From Candidatus Nanopelagicales bacterium (GTDB lineage Bacteria > Actinomycetota > Actinomycetes > S36-B12), in the NCBI GenBank assembly GCA_018402235.1, contig JAGYJJ010000004.1:393256-457255 (forward strand): a stretch of 64,000 bases of DNA, read 5' to 3'. Positions 19,253-27,423 of the stretch are shown here, piece after piece. The first letter of the stretch is position 1. Each line of letters begins with the position of its first letter. A program made the translations under genes and the position numbers. The notes below the pieces were generated by a model. It was not told the origin of the DNA, searched no databases, and saw only the letters and a list, made by a program, of their open reading frames with translations.

Positions 19253-19299
19253 CGCCACTGTACTCCACTTTGCTCCACTGTCAACCCTCTTGCGCCACG
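19253..19299 (-). promoter_or_regulatory. mraZ promoter with 10-bp-spaced MraZ boxes
   Basis: Reading the minus strand, AGTGGAG (19279-19273), AGTGGAG (19269-19263) and AGTGGCG (19259-19253) repeat at exactly 10-bp intervals. A further GTGGCG at 19298-19293 is on the same grid. This matches the known mode of MraZ binding to direct repeats one helical turn apart. A TTGACA -35 element (19284-19279) overlaps the first box and a weak -10 (TACAGT, 19262-19257) follows after 16 bp, so bound MraZ would cover the core promoter. The box and promoter assignment is inference from pattern and position. Confidence 0.75.
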
Positions 19300-19345
19300 A
19301 AAACCCCCTAACCCTCCACACCACCAAAACCGACACCTGCATGCC

Positions 19346-19351
19346 TAAGGT
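19346..19351 (+). promoter_or_regulatory. -10 element of a leaderless DUF3048 transcript
   Basis: TAAGGT, six bases upstream of the GTG start at 19358, with no Shine-Dalgarno sequence between. The spacing places transcription initiation at the start codon. Confidence 0.5.
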
Positions 19352-19357
19352 GCGGAC

Positions 19358-20470
19358 GTGGATATCCGAAGGTCTTGGTTTGTCGGCTCGGCCATCGCCC
19401 TGGCGCTCGTCGCGGCCTGTTCGCCTACCCAGACCGACGGGGCGCCATCCGATGTACCAAGCCCGACCGTCCCAGCTGAGGTCTCGCCGCAACCCACACC
19501 GACCCGACCAGCCACCCCCACACCCACTCCCACTCCCACGCCCACACCCACATCCCCGCTGTCGGGTGTGCCCCAGCCCTCCCCGGAACCGGTATTAGTG
19601 GTCAAGCTCGATAACACCCGCAATGCCCAACCCCACGCTGGACTGCACGAAGCCGACGTGGTGTACATCGAGGAGGTCGAATACGGAATCACCAGGCTCG
19701 CTGCCGTTTTCGCCACCACCGTGCCCAACCGGATCGGGCCAGTGCGCTCGGCGCGGATCACCGACCTCGATCTGCTGGCGCAATACGGCTCACCGGCCTT
19801 CAGTTTCTCGGGCGTGCAAAGCAAGATGTGGCCGCTCATCGCCTCCTCGGGCTTGATCGACATTTCACCCAACAAGGCCGCATCGGCGTACCAGCGCGAC
19901 TTCTCCCGTCGCGCGCCCTACAACTACTTCCTTGATGGACCACAAGGGCTGTCAGCAGCACCACAAGCCTCAACTGAGAGGGATATCGGCTTCGCCTTCG
20001 ATGCGACGCCACCCCCGGATGGCAAGGTTGGGCTTTCTGCACGAGTTGAGTGGCCGGCATCTTCCGCGGAGTTCACCTACGACCAGGCATCGCGCCTCTA
20101 CCGCGTCCAACTCAACGGTTCGCCTGCAGAGGCCGAAGAGCACTCCCGTGGGCAGCGAGCCGCGACGGTTGTACTTCAATATGTCGAGCAAACTCCTTCA
20201 GCATTTTTCGACAAGGGGGGAGGAAACACGCCCCACGCTGAAACTATCGGAGCGGGCGATGCCGTCATCCTGCGCGATGGTCTGCGTTACGACGCACGAT
20301 GGTCGCGAGCCAATGAGCAGTCTGGGACGTTGTTCGAGAACAAGCAGGGCGAACCTTTGGCCTTCAAGCCCGGTCAGCAGTGGATAGTGCTTGCCAATAA
20401 GGAGCGACCGGCGGTTTTGTTCCCAGAGCAGTCCAAGCCGAGGAAGAATAAGCAACAGGACAACGCCTAG
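19358..20470 (+). CDS. DUF3048 domain lipoprotein (YerB-like)
   Basis: 370-residue predicted lipoprotein. The signal peptide ends in a lipobox (ALVAAC, Cys21). A proline/threonine-rich linker with alternating T-P (about 46-66) follows, encoded by a hexanucleotide-like repeat. The rest is the two-part DUF3048 fold: VVKLDNTRNAQPHAGLHEADVVYIE, VPNRIGPVRSARITDLDLL and, in the C-terminal half, QWIVLANK. The function of DUF3048/YerB proteins is unknown; the lipid anchor puts it on the outer face of the membrane. No Shine-Dalgarno is present; a TAAGGT -10 sits six bases before the GTG start. Its stop shares a CTAG with the convergent DUF3293 gene. Confidence 0.85.
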   Translation: MDIRRSWFVGSAIALALVAACSPTQTDGAPSDVPSPTVPAEVSPQPTPTRPATPTPTPTPTPTPTSPLSGVPQPSPEPVLVVKLDNTRNAQPHAGLHEADVVYIEEVEYGITRLAAVFATTVPNRIGPVRSARITDLDLLAQYGSPAFSFSGVQSKMWPLIASSGLIDISPNKAASAYQRDFSRRAPYNYFLDGPQGLSAAPQASTERDIGFAFDATPPPDGKVGLSARVEWPASSAEFTYDQASRLYRVQLNGSPAEAEEHSRGQRAATVVLQYVEQTPSAFFDKGGGNTPHAETIGAGDAVILRDGLRYDARWSRANEQSGTLFENKQGEPLAFKPGQQWIVLANKERPAVLFPEQSKPRKNKQQDNA

Positions 20471-20880
20471 GAAACGTCGTGGTCGTTTGAGTCGCAAGGA
20501 ACCACGGACCGAACTCCCTCCTCGTCGTAGGCATAGATCGCAAACTGTCCAAAGCTCACGGCGATACTCACCGCCTCATCAACAGGCATCCCCCACGCCA
20601 ACCAGCCAGGCTCGCGCCAGGTTCCATCCGCAGAAAAGCCATCGGCCCGCCACAACTCGTGCCCGCGCGAACTGACAAACTCGCGCATTCGCTCATTGGC
20701 TGCTTCATTCTCGGCCCATGACGGACGCGCTGTGCCCGGGTTGTAGGCGGTCATGACCATTGCGGATTGCTGTCGGATGAGGCATTGCAACGCCGGATCT
20801 ATCCACTCCTCTTCTTGCGGATCGAGGGCAGCAACCAAAGCTTCTTCATAGATTGCGAAAAGAACCTCACGCTCTGACAT
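20467..20880 (-). CDS. DUF3293 domain protein
   Basis: 137-residue cytoplasmic protein. MVMTAYNPGTARPSWAENEAANERMREFV and DGTWREPGWLAWGM..DEA..IAVSFGQFAIYAY fit DUF3293, a small family of unknown function (pattern: TAWNP-S---S--EN---N--L, then -G-W-E-S-L, then GQ-A). I set the start at ATG 20880; the frame is open for another 21 codons without an RBS. It converges on the DUF3048 gene, sharing four bases at the stops, and lies downstream of the phosphopantetheinyl transferase gene on the same strand. Confidence 0.75.
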   Translation of the reverse strand: MSEREVLFAIYEEALVAALDPQEEEWIDPALQCLIRQQSAMVMTAYNPGTARPSWAENEAANERMREFVSSRGHELWRADGFSADGTWREPGWLAWGMPVDEAVSIAVSFGQFAIYAYDEEGVRSVVPCDSNDHDVS

Positions 20881-20911
20881 GGAGTCATCATGCCAAGAAC
20901 AGTGCTGGCAC

Positions 20912-21541
20912 TCACGCGCATGGGATGAGGGCGACCCCGACAACGAATGCCTTACAAGGAAACAGTTGTGCAGTGACTATGCGACCGTCGGGAGTAGCGA
21001 CACCAACTAGCTGGGTAGATCCCGATCTTTCCGCGTGCACAAGTGGCCACAGTGCTAGTGACCCACCCAGACCACGCCCTGTTGCCTTGGCCACAGCTTC
21101 CTTGGCTACCAACGAACCCACTACCCCCAATGCACCAGCGATTTCTACTTCTCTTGGCGTGAGGCTTCTGGCCAGCCGTGAGACATCGCGATCAACTTTT
21201 TCGACATCGATACCGATGGGACAGGGGGCCGCCGCAGCCAACGCCAAGCCTGATGTGTGGGTAATCGACACACCGACATCACTGTTAGCCAGAACCGGAG
21301 CACCCGTATCGGAGATCCTGAGTACAGGATTGGCCACCCCAACCCGAGCGGCGGCCTGGCGAACTGCAGTCCGCCCCAGCATCCATTCGACCCAACGGTG
21401 AGAACCCGGCACTAGGCCTGCTGGGGCTTCAAGCGATCCCGTCAGGTTCGCAATATCCCTGGTATCGACCTCGTCGTCGAACTCCCACCCCTCCACAACA
21501 CAAGACTCACTGGGGTATGGCCAGGTGAAAGGTTCGAGCAC
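20912..21541 (-). CDS. 4'-phosphopantetheinyl transferase (Sfp-type)
   Basis: 209-residue protein of the Sfp/AcpT superfamily, which transfers phosphopantetheine from CoA to a serine of acyl or peptidyl carrier proteins. The CoA/metal motifs are SITHTSG.ALAA, GIDVEKVD and LVAKEAVAKATGRGLG (a W/F-x-x-KEA-x-x-K equivalent). No polyketide or nonribosomal peptide cluster is in the window, so the likely substrate is a fatty-acid or other stand-alone carrier protein. GTG start at 21541, preceded six bases upstream by GATAAT and no RBS. Confidence 0.85.
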   Translation of the reverse strand: MLEPFTWPYPSESCVVEGWEFDDEVDTRDIANLTGSLEAPAGLVPGSHRWVEWMLGRTAVRQAAARVGVANPVLRISDTGAPVLANSDVGVSITHTSGLALAAAAPCPIGIDVEKVDRDVSRLARSLTPREVEIAGALGVVGSLVAKEAVAKATGRGLGGSLALWPLVHAERSGSTQLVGVATPDGRIVTAQLFPCKAFVVGVALIPCA

Positions 21542-21547
21542 CCAGTG

Positions 21548-21553
21548 ATTATC
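21548..21553 (-). promoter_or_regulatory. -10 element of a leaderless phosphopantetheinyl transferase transcript
   Basis: On the minus strand GATAAT lies six bases before the GTG start at 21541, without an intervening Shine-Dalgarno sequence. Confidence 0.45.
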
Positions 21554-21630
21554 GCGCCCACCGGTGACGAGCGTCGATCGATCACGTGAAAGACTCTTCT
21601 ACCCTCGAAGTCGGGTAGATAGGCAGGCGC

Positions 21631-23756
21631 GTGGTGTCCAGCAGCGTTCATGAAGAGCAGCTGTTCATCGACCACGCCCACCGGCTTCTCGAGGCTCACA
21701 TCGCACATCTGCGTGACCGCATCGAATCGACCACACAAGCACCGGGGACGGGTACAGGTCAGGACGAGCTTGAGCGCGAGGCGCACTTGGATAACCTCCA
21801 GCAGCAGTTACGTGCAGCGGAATCTGCTCAATCCAAAGTGTGCTTCGGTCGGATACTTCTCGCCGAGGGCGATGACCATCACATTGGCCGCATCGGTCTT
21901 CGCGATTCCGATGGCGAGGTGGTGCTACTGGATTGGCGAGCTCCCAAGCCGCGCCCTTCTACCAGGCAACCACACGGGAGCCACTGGGATTGCATCTGCG
22001 CCGCAGGATCGCCACTCGCCTCCGGCTTCCGACACCCGAGGTCACACACGTCGACGACGAACTCTTCAATTCAGATCACTTATCCATAACGCCTGAAAGC
22101 GATTCGCGCGAGCCTGCGGGCGTAGCGTCCATGCAAACCCCACGCACCGGTCGCATGGCGGACATCCTTGCCTCCATCGCTGCCGACCAGGATGCGATCA
22201 TCCGAAGTCCACTTGACCAGATGACAGTTGTGGAAGGCGGTCCCGGTACCGGCAAGACCGTAGTTGCTCTTCACCGCGCAGCGTGGTTGCTCTACACCTA
22301 TCGGAACAAACTTTCTAAAGATGCAGTCCTGGTGATCGGACCCAGCAACGTCTTCTTAAAGTACATCGAACAGGTGCTCCCCAGCCTCGGAGAAACAGAC
22401 GTTGTTCTCTTGACACCTGGACAGCTGTATCCGGGCATATATCCGAACCGAGGGGATCGCGCCTCGGTGGCACGCATCAAGGGCAGTGCGCGAATGGCCA
22501 AGGTAATCGAAGCAGCGATCGCGTTGCGCGTTCGTCTACCCAGGAACGATATGCAGCTATACACGGACACCGGAACACGTCTCCGCTTGAGCGTGGACGA
22601 CATCACCGCAGCAGCTCGCGGCATCTCACGAACCCATCATTTTCACGCTGGCCGTGAGCCCTTCTTGCGACGTCTTCTGCAGTCAGCGGCCAGAAACATT
22701 GCGCGCGACACCGGACATGATCCTCACGATGACGACTACTGCCAAGAGATCGTTGCTTCGCTGGTTGAGGACCCCACCGTTCGACGCGAATTCAATTTAA
22801 TGTGGCTCCCCACAACTCCAGTCAAGGTCATCCACCGACTCCTCACTGATCCGCATGAACTGTCACAGGCAGCAGTCGGCATCTTGAGCGAACACGAACA
22901 GGACCTGATCATCCGGGACTCGATCGCGGACTGGACCATCGATGACATTCCACTGCTCGATGAGGCGGCACACCTGCTCGGTCCATGGTTCCCGTCCACT
23001 CCCCCCGCACAGCAAGAGGACTATCGCGAACTCCAAGCCAGTGATGCCTACTCCATCAAGTCCGATCGCTTCGCGAGAAGAGGTGCTCCCGTTGCCGAGC
23101 GAGCTAGCGAGGACCGCGAATGGATCTACGGACATGTGATCGTCGATGAAGCGCAGGAGTTGAGTGCCATGGCCTGGCGAGCTGTCCAAAGACGAGCCTC
23201 GCGCAAATCCATGACCATCGTGGGAGATCTACAACAGTCATCGCATCCTGCCAGCCCGCGCACGTGGAATGAGGCGTTGCCCTGGGGGGGTGACAAGATT
23301 CATTTGCACACACTGAGCGTCACGTATCGCATTACGCGCCAAATTGCCGATGCAGCGACCGAACTACTCATTGCTGCTGGAGGTGAAGCTCCCCTCTTGA
23401 CACCAATTCGCGATGGTGAGCCCGTGACTAGGCACGCTGTATCGATGGCACAAGCGGAGAACTACGTTCAACGAGTCCGCACATTCGAAGGGCGCAACGC
23501 CGTTATTGTTCCCAATTCTCTACTCGGACAGGTCCGCGAAGTCTTCACTTCTGTTGAGTTCGGTTTCGACAACCAAGCACTTGATGCCCCGATTGCCGTG
23601 CTCACCGTTCAGCAATCCAAAGGCCTGGAATTTGATTGTGTAATTCTTCTCGATCCTGCCGCTATCAGCGAGCAGCATGAGCGTGGTGCCGATGTCTATG
23701 TGGCCGCCACTCGAGCCACGCAAAGTCTGCACCTGCTCGATCTACTTGGCAACTAA
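21631..23756 (+). CDS. HelD-like UvrD/Rep superfamily helicase, interrupted by a -1 frameshift
   Basis: Residues of the first part (HEEQLFIDHAHRLLEAH, VCFGRILLAEG, HHIGRIGLRDSDGEVVLLDWRAP) match the N-terminal region of actinobacterial HelD, which removes stalled RNA polymerase from DNA. The frame then fails at 21943-21948 (GCTCCCAAGCC); the neighbouring frame continues APFYQATTREPLGLHLRRR, the Walker A VEGGPGTGKTVVALHR, HVIVDEAQELSAMAW (Walker B), IVGDLQQS, TYRITRQIADAA and VLTVQQSKGLEFDCVIL, ending at 23756. Adding one base gives 709 codons, the usual HelD size. Sequence error or recent mutation; the remainder shows no decay. Start GTG 21631 or 21634. Confidence 0.82.
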
Positions 23757-23765
23757 GCGGCTTCG

Positions 23766-24200
23766 CTATGCGATCTCCAGGCTGCGCGGTTCACGGTAGA
23801 CGACAACCGGACATGACGCATGGTTGACGCATGCGTTCGCCACCGAACCCACGTGCACATCTGGCAACACCCCGTATCCATGGGCACCCACGACGAGTAG
23901 TTCAGCACCTTGCGATGCATTCGACAGGGCCACCGCTGGCCTTTCTTGTACCAATCTCGATTCGACCGCGACATCCGGCACGAGTAGCTGCGCTCGATTT
24001 ACAGTCGTGGACAACATCTCTTCGGCATCGCGCGCGTAATCCTCTTCCTGATAGGTCGGCGCGAGGAAAATCGTCCAGGGAATGATGAACCCGGTGATAG
24101 CTACAACTTCGTGATGCATGGCTTGCGAGTAACGCATCGCCCACGCAAGCGCCTGAGTGCTGTATTCCGAGCCATCCACACCAACAACCACAAAGCCCAC
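23766..24200 (-). CDS. Universal stress protein (UspA family)
   Basis: 144-residue single-domain UspA protein. The N-terminal VVVGVDGSEYSTQALAWAM and the ATP-binding loop LVVGAHGYG...GSVANACVNHASCPVVVYR (G-2x-G-9x-G-S/T pattern) are both present, so it is probably an ATP-binding member. Such proteins improve survival under hypoxia, starvation and other stresses. GTG start six bases after GAGAGGAG, a clear Shine-Dalgarno. Confidence 0.9.
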   Translation of the reverse strand: MGFVVVGVDGSEYSTQALAWAMRYSQAMHHEVVAITGFIIPWTIFLAPTYQEEDYARDAEEMLSTTVNRAQLLVPDVAVESRLVQERPAVALSNASQGAELLVVGAHGYGVLPDVHVGSVANACVNHASCPVVVYREPRSLEIA

Positions 24201-24280
24201 AAGAAACTCCTCTCTTAGTCATTGAAAACTAATTACGAGCACACGGCTGATGCCAGACATTGCCCGGTCATCAACGCAAC

Positions 24281-25501
24281 TCAGTCGGGCTTTGAATACG
24301 GCAGTTCACCCAAGGCCGGAGTTTCCTGATTATCCTGCGCGGTCCGCGAATCTCTCAGAGATTCAGTAATGTCCAACGGCGCTTCTAAATCCGTGGCAGA
24401 CGCCACACCGAGTTCCTTCATGCGTCTTGCTTGCACCATAACTCGACTGTCCATCGATCCAACGAAATCGTTATAGCCCTTGACAGCCCCCATCAACCCC
24501 TTACGCAAGGTGCTCAAATGGTCCACCGCCTTCTCTAGCCGCGTGAGCATCTCGGCCCCTGCTGCACGAATTTCCTCCGCGTTGTCTGCCATCAATTTCC
24601 GCTGGTAACCAAACTGGATTGTGCGGAGCATGCCCAAAATGGTGGTCGGCGTTGCTAGGACGACATTTCGCGAGAAGACCTCCTGGAGCAAGAGGCCGTT
24701 GCATTCCAGTGCAGCCGATAGCAGTGACTCCAGGGGCAAGAACATGACAACAAATTCAGGGCTTGTTCCTGATTCCCAGTATCTTTTGGCGCTAAGTTCT
24801 TTCGCACGAGCAAGCAGATCGTCCGCATGCTTGCGCAGATATGCATCGATCTGAGTTTCATCCTCGGATTGGATTGCCTTCCAGTACGCATCGAAGGGGA
24901 ACTTTGCATCGATCAAAATCTCCCCGCCGCCAGGCATATCGACAACGATGTCTGGTCGAGCTCCCCCCGTATCAGTCGAACGGGTGTCCTGGCGTCGGAA
25001 GTGGACTCCCTCCACCAACCCTGAGTGCTCGAGCAGCTGTTCGAGCTGCATCTCACCCCACTGGCCCCGCGATTGACCAGAGCTCATCGCGGTGACGAGT
25101 TGCCGGGTGGCATTCTCCAAAGACGTGTAGTTCCGCTGAACTCCTTCGATATGAGTGCGCAGTTCAGCAGATGCTTTTGCCCGCTCCACCTCAGCAGCTT
25201 GGGTTTGGCGACGCAGCCCCTCAAGTGCCTCACGGACCGGCTCGAGGCGTTCGTCCAGAGTCTTGGTACTCGACTGCTCGTGCTGAAGCGCAGACCGATC
25301 GGATTCCAATACTCGGATCTGGCCCTGAGCCTGCTGCAGTTCAGCCTGAACCCTGGCAACTTCCGCCTCCCCCTCGATGCGGACAAGCGCCTCTCGCTGT
25401 TCAATCTCGACGCGGGCTACGCGCTGGGCAACCAGCCAGCCAATGAATAGACCCGCGATCAAGGCGACAATGACGACGATCCCGATCACCGCTGAGGTCA
25501 C
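24281..25501 (-). CDS. rmuC: DNA recombination protein RmuC homologue
   Basis: 406-residue protein with an N-terminal membrane anchor (about 4-22), a long coiled coil (about 30-130) and the RmuC domain, with GQWGEMQLEQLLEHSGL, RPDIVVDMPGGGEILIDAKFPFDAY, and LATPTTILGMLRTIQFGYQ. RmuC limits inversions at short repeats in Escherichia coli and has a PD-(D/E)XK-like nuclease fold, for which the D-x(n)-DAK segment here fits. GTG start, seven bases after AAAGGGGG. Confidence 0.92.
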   Translation of the reverse strand: MTSAVIGIVVIVALIAGLFIGWLVAQRVARVEIEQREALVRIEGEAEVARVQAELQQAQGQIRVLESDRSALQHEQSSTKTLDERLEPVREALEGLRRQTQAAEVERAKASAELRTHIEGVQRNYTSLENATRQLVTAMSSGQSRGQWGEMQLEQLLEHSGLVEGVHFRRQDTRSTDTGGARPDIVVDMPGGGEILIDAKFPFDAYWKAIQSEDETQIDAYLRKHADDLLARAKELSAKRYWESGTSPEFVVMFLPLESLLSAALECNGLLLQEVFSRNVVLATPTTILGMLRTIQFGYQRKLMADNAEEIRAAGAEMLTRLEKAVDHLSTLRKGLMGAVKGYNDFVGSMDSRVMVQARRMKELGVASATDLEAPLDITESLRDSRTAQDNQETPALGELPYSKPD

Positions 25502-25601
25502 CGTCGGCCCCCTTTCCGGGTTCTATCGACTGGCCCTCAGCCAGGTTAGCGGTGCGCTGCGACATTCGAGTGACCACCGAGCCTGATCACAAACCTCGAG
25601 A

Positions 25602-25991
25602 CTACGCGGCCACCGAACAGGAGTCGCCAGCTCCGGGGAGACGATCCCGGTGGGCGTACATCCACGGACCGATTCGTTCCAACAGGTGGCGTAAACCCGG
25701 CACGAGTAGGAGTTCGCCCACAAAGCGATACGGCGCGCGCGATCGGCGAAGCATATGACCCATCCCTACGGGCCCAATCCAAAAATTCCCATTCTCTGCA
25801 ACGAAGATCGGCCCCTCGTGGACCGCTGTTGCAGGAATCCCCCATTCGGTGAGATCTAGGAGTTGCCACGGGAGGATGTCGACCGGTGGGGCGACCTTGT
25901 CCTTGATGGCATCAGTGCCGTTTTGGCAGACCCCGCAGTCGGCATCAAACAAAAATGCCGGGCGGCCAGTCACAGATGGCGGTGGGTACAT
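25602..25991 (-). CDS. DCC family thiol-disulfide oxidoreductase (DUF393)
   Basis: 129-residue protein with the family-defining FDADCGVCQ motif (D-x-D-C-x-x-C; about 15-22), a thioredoxin-like redox pair, followed by LLDLTEWGIPATAV, GPIFVAENG and G.GHMLRRSRAPYRFVG. DCC proteins are predicted thiol-disulfide oxidoreductases of largely unknown substrate. The start ATG (25991) lacks an RBS but has TATCCT six bases upstream, and that -10 overlaps a perfect 16-bp CsoR/CstR-like palindrome, suggesting control by copper or reactive sulfur species. Confidence 0.85.
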   Translation of the reverse strand: MYPPPSVTGRPAFLFDADCGVCQNGTDAIKDKVAPPVDILPWQLLDLTEWGIPATAVHEGPIFVAENGNFWIGPVGMGHMLRRSRAPYRFVGELLLVPGLRHLLERIGPWMYAHRDRLPGAGDSCSVAA

Positions 25992-25997
25992 GTGACC

Positions 25998-26016
25998 AGG
26001 ATACCCCTAGGGGTAT
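25998..26016 (-). promoter_or_regulatory. DCC-gene promoter with CsoR/CstR-like palindrome
   Basis: ATACCCCTAGGGGTAT (26001-26016) is a perfect 16-bp palindrome. It overlaps the -10 hexamer TATCCT (26003-25998, minus strand), which lies six bases from the ATG at 25991. G/C-tract palindromes flanked by AT/TA of this form are typical operators of the CsoR/RcnR/CstR repressor family. The regulator is not in the window; the assignment is by motif resemblance. Confidence 0.6.
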
Positions 26017-26036
26017 TGGAGCGCATCTACACGTGG

Positions 26037-26673
26037 TCAGCGAACCGGTCGCAATCCACTGGCGATGCGGACTAATTGCCGGTAGGCCAAGCCGGTGCTG
26101 TCAATACGCACGTCCGTCGCTTGCGGCACACCCCCAACCGTGGTGCGAGCGAGCAACACGACCGCGCCACCGAAGCGTGCAACGTCTCGGCGCTCACATC
26201 GCCGCGGAGAACTCACCGATCCACCGTCAACGCCCGCCCCACAGTTTGCGTAAACGCGTGCCCGAATCAGCCGCTCGGCACCTGGGGAGCCAATTTTGAA
26301 TGCAATGGTGTCGACAAGACGCTCGGTGGAGTGCTGCACGGGCTTAGCGGCCCACGACGTCGCCGCACCTTTTTGCGCCGTCGTGAAACTCGGCACCCGG
26401 CGGCCGTATGTGGAACCCACGAAAGTCGCCCTCGAACCCCGCACCGTAAGCCATGACGTCGATGTCGCGACGTTTCGTCAATCCTGCGGTGTATGTGGGG
26501 CTCCACAACTGCACTTTCCCAGCCAACAAGTTGTTGGCGCTTGTGTAACTGCCGGTAGACCGGACGAGATCGTCTGCCGCGAAGACACCCGGGGAAACAA
26601 GAACTAACGACGCTGACAAACCGATCAGCACTCCGGCGCGAAATGATCGTCGAACAAGCGATTTAGGCACCAT
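26037..26673 (-). CDS. Secreted protein of unknown function, interrupted by a +1 frameshift
   Basis: The first frame (from ATG 26673) starts with a signal peptide (basic MVPKSLVRR, hydrophobic FRAGVLIGLSASLVLVSPGVFA, cleavage near FA-AD) and continues to about GLTKRRDIDVMAYGAG. A second frame then reads SRATFVGSTYGRRVPSFTT, VDTIAFKIGSP, LIRARVYANCGAG, and ends at 26037. The switch is at a four-base homopolymer (26437-26440); removing one base gives 212 codons. I do not recognise the family. It is the last gene of a four-gene operon, 27 bp after another secreted protein. That the two frames form one gene is inference. Confidence 0.55.
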
Positions 26674-26700
26674 GGCACTGTACGTGATGTGCTGCCCTGA

Positions 26701-27423
26701 TCAGTTCACTCGAGTTGATCCGGTCACTCGCGAACACCACGAGCACCCAATCAGTGCAACTTTGATTCGCGAGCCCACGGGCACGGACCGCTCCAGGAGA
26801 CCGTTGAAAGAACCCCGCTCCACGCTCAACCGACCAGCACGTACCCAACGGGACGATCCGGGCTGTTGCACCCGTACTTCGGCGAACCCGGTTGCGTCTG
26901 CCTCGCCAGCTCGAACAACGCCCATTACCCGGGTACCGCCTTTGACTGCATGAGCCGACAGTCCGCTCATGGTCGTTATCGCTGGTCGGACCCAGAAAGT
27001 CAGGGGATATAGGGCGAAGGAGGACTCGGTGGCCGGTTCAATGGCACGCACCACGGTGTCCAATCGAAACTGACCGGTTCCATCTGCTGGACACACGTAA
27101 ATCTCATCGAGAAGTTGGCCGGCAACCGGGTCGCCCGGAAGAACAAGAAATGTGGCGTCGTTGGTTACACCAAGATCACCGGGCTTCGAGACCGTCAACT
27201 CCCCGATGATGGAGGTGTCGTCCGCCCGGCCGTACGTTGCCAGCACCGGAATGAAAAGGCACTCGCGGTCGATGAACTGCCAATCGTTGTCCATTGTTAG
27301 GGACAACTGCACCGAGCTGACCGAGCCTGGAGGAGTTTCAACGATCTCGCCGTGACTAGGGGGTGCCAATAGGAGAAGAACCGCGCCCAGGGCTAGGCCA
27401 GTAACCCAACGAAGGCGGTTCAT
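26701..27423 (-). CDS. Secreted protein of unknown function
   Basis: 240-residue protein with a signal peptide (RLRWVTGLALGAVLLLLAPPSHG, cleavage near HG-EI). The mature part is rich in beta-forming residues, contains GELTVSKPGDLGVTNDATFLVLPGDP in its middle, and has paired cysteines (CLF, CPA, and C-S-W-C near the end) that could form disulfides outside the cell. I do not recognise the family. Its ATG overlaps the RDD gene stop by four bases, so it is probably co-translated with that membrane protein. Confidence 0.65.
   Translation of the reverse strand: MNRLRWVTGLALGAVLLLLAPPSHGEIVETPPGSVSSVQLSLTMDNDWQFIDRECLFIPVLATYGRADDTSIIGELTVSKPGDLGVTNDATFLVLPGDPVAGQLLDEIYVCPADGTGQFRLDTVVRAIEPATESSFALYPLTFWVRPAITTMSGLSAHAVKGGTRVMGVVRAGEADATGFAEVRVQQPGSSRWVRAGRLSVERGSFNGLLERSVPVGSRIKVALIGCSWCSRVTGSTRVN

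Noticed and set aside
19500-19556. Hexanucleotide-like CCCACT/CCCACA run as a CRISPR-like or regulatory repeat
   Set aside because: It is in frame in the DUF3048 lipoprotein and encodes a Thr-Pro linker; the units are not spaced.
21943-21948. Programmed -1 ribosomal frameshift in the HelD-like gene
   Set aside because: No slippery heptamer in the right phase and no obvious downstream pseudoknot; a single missing base is simpler.
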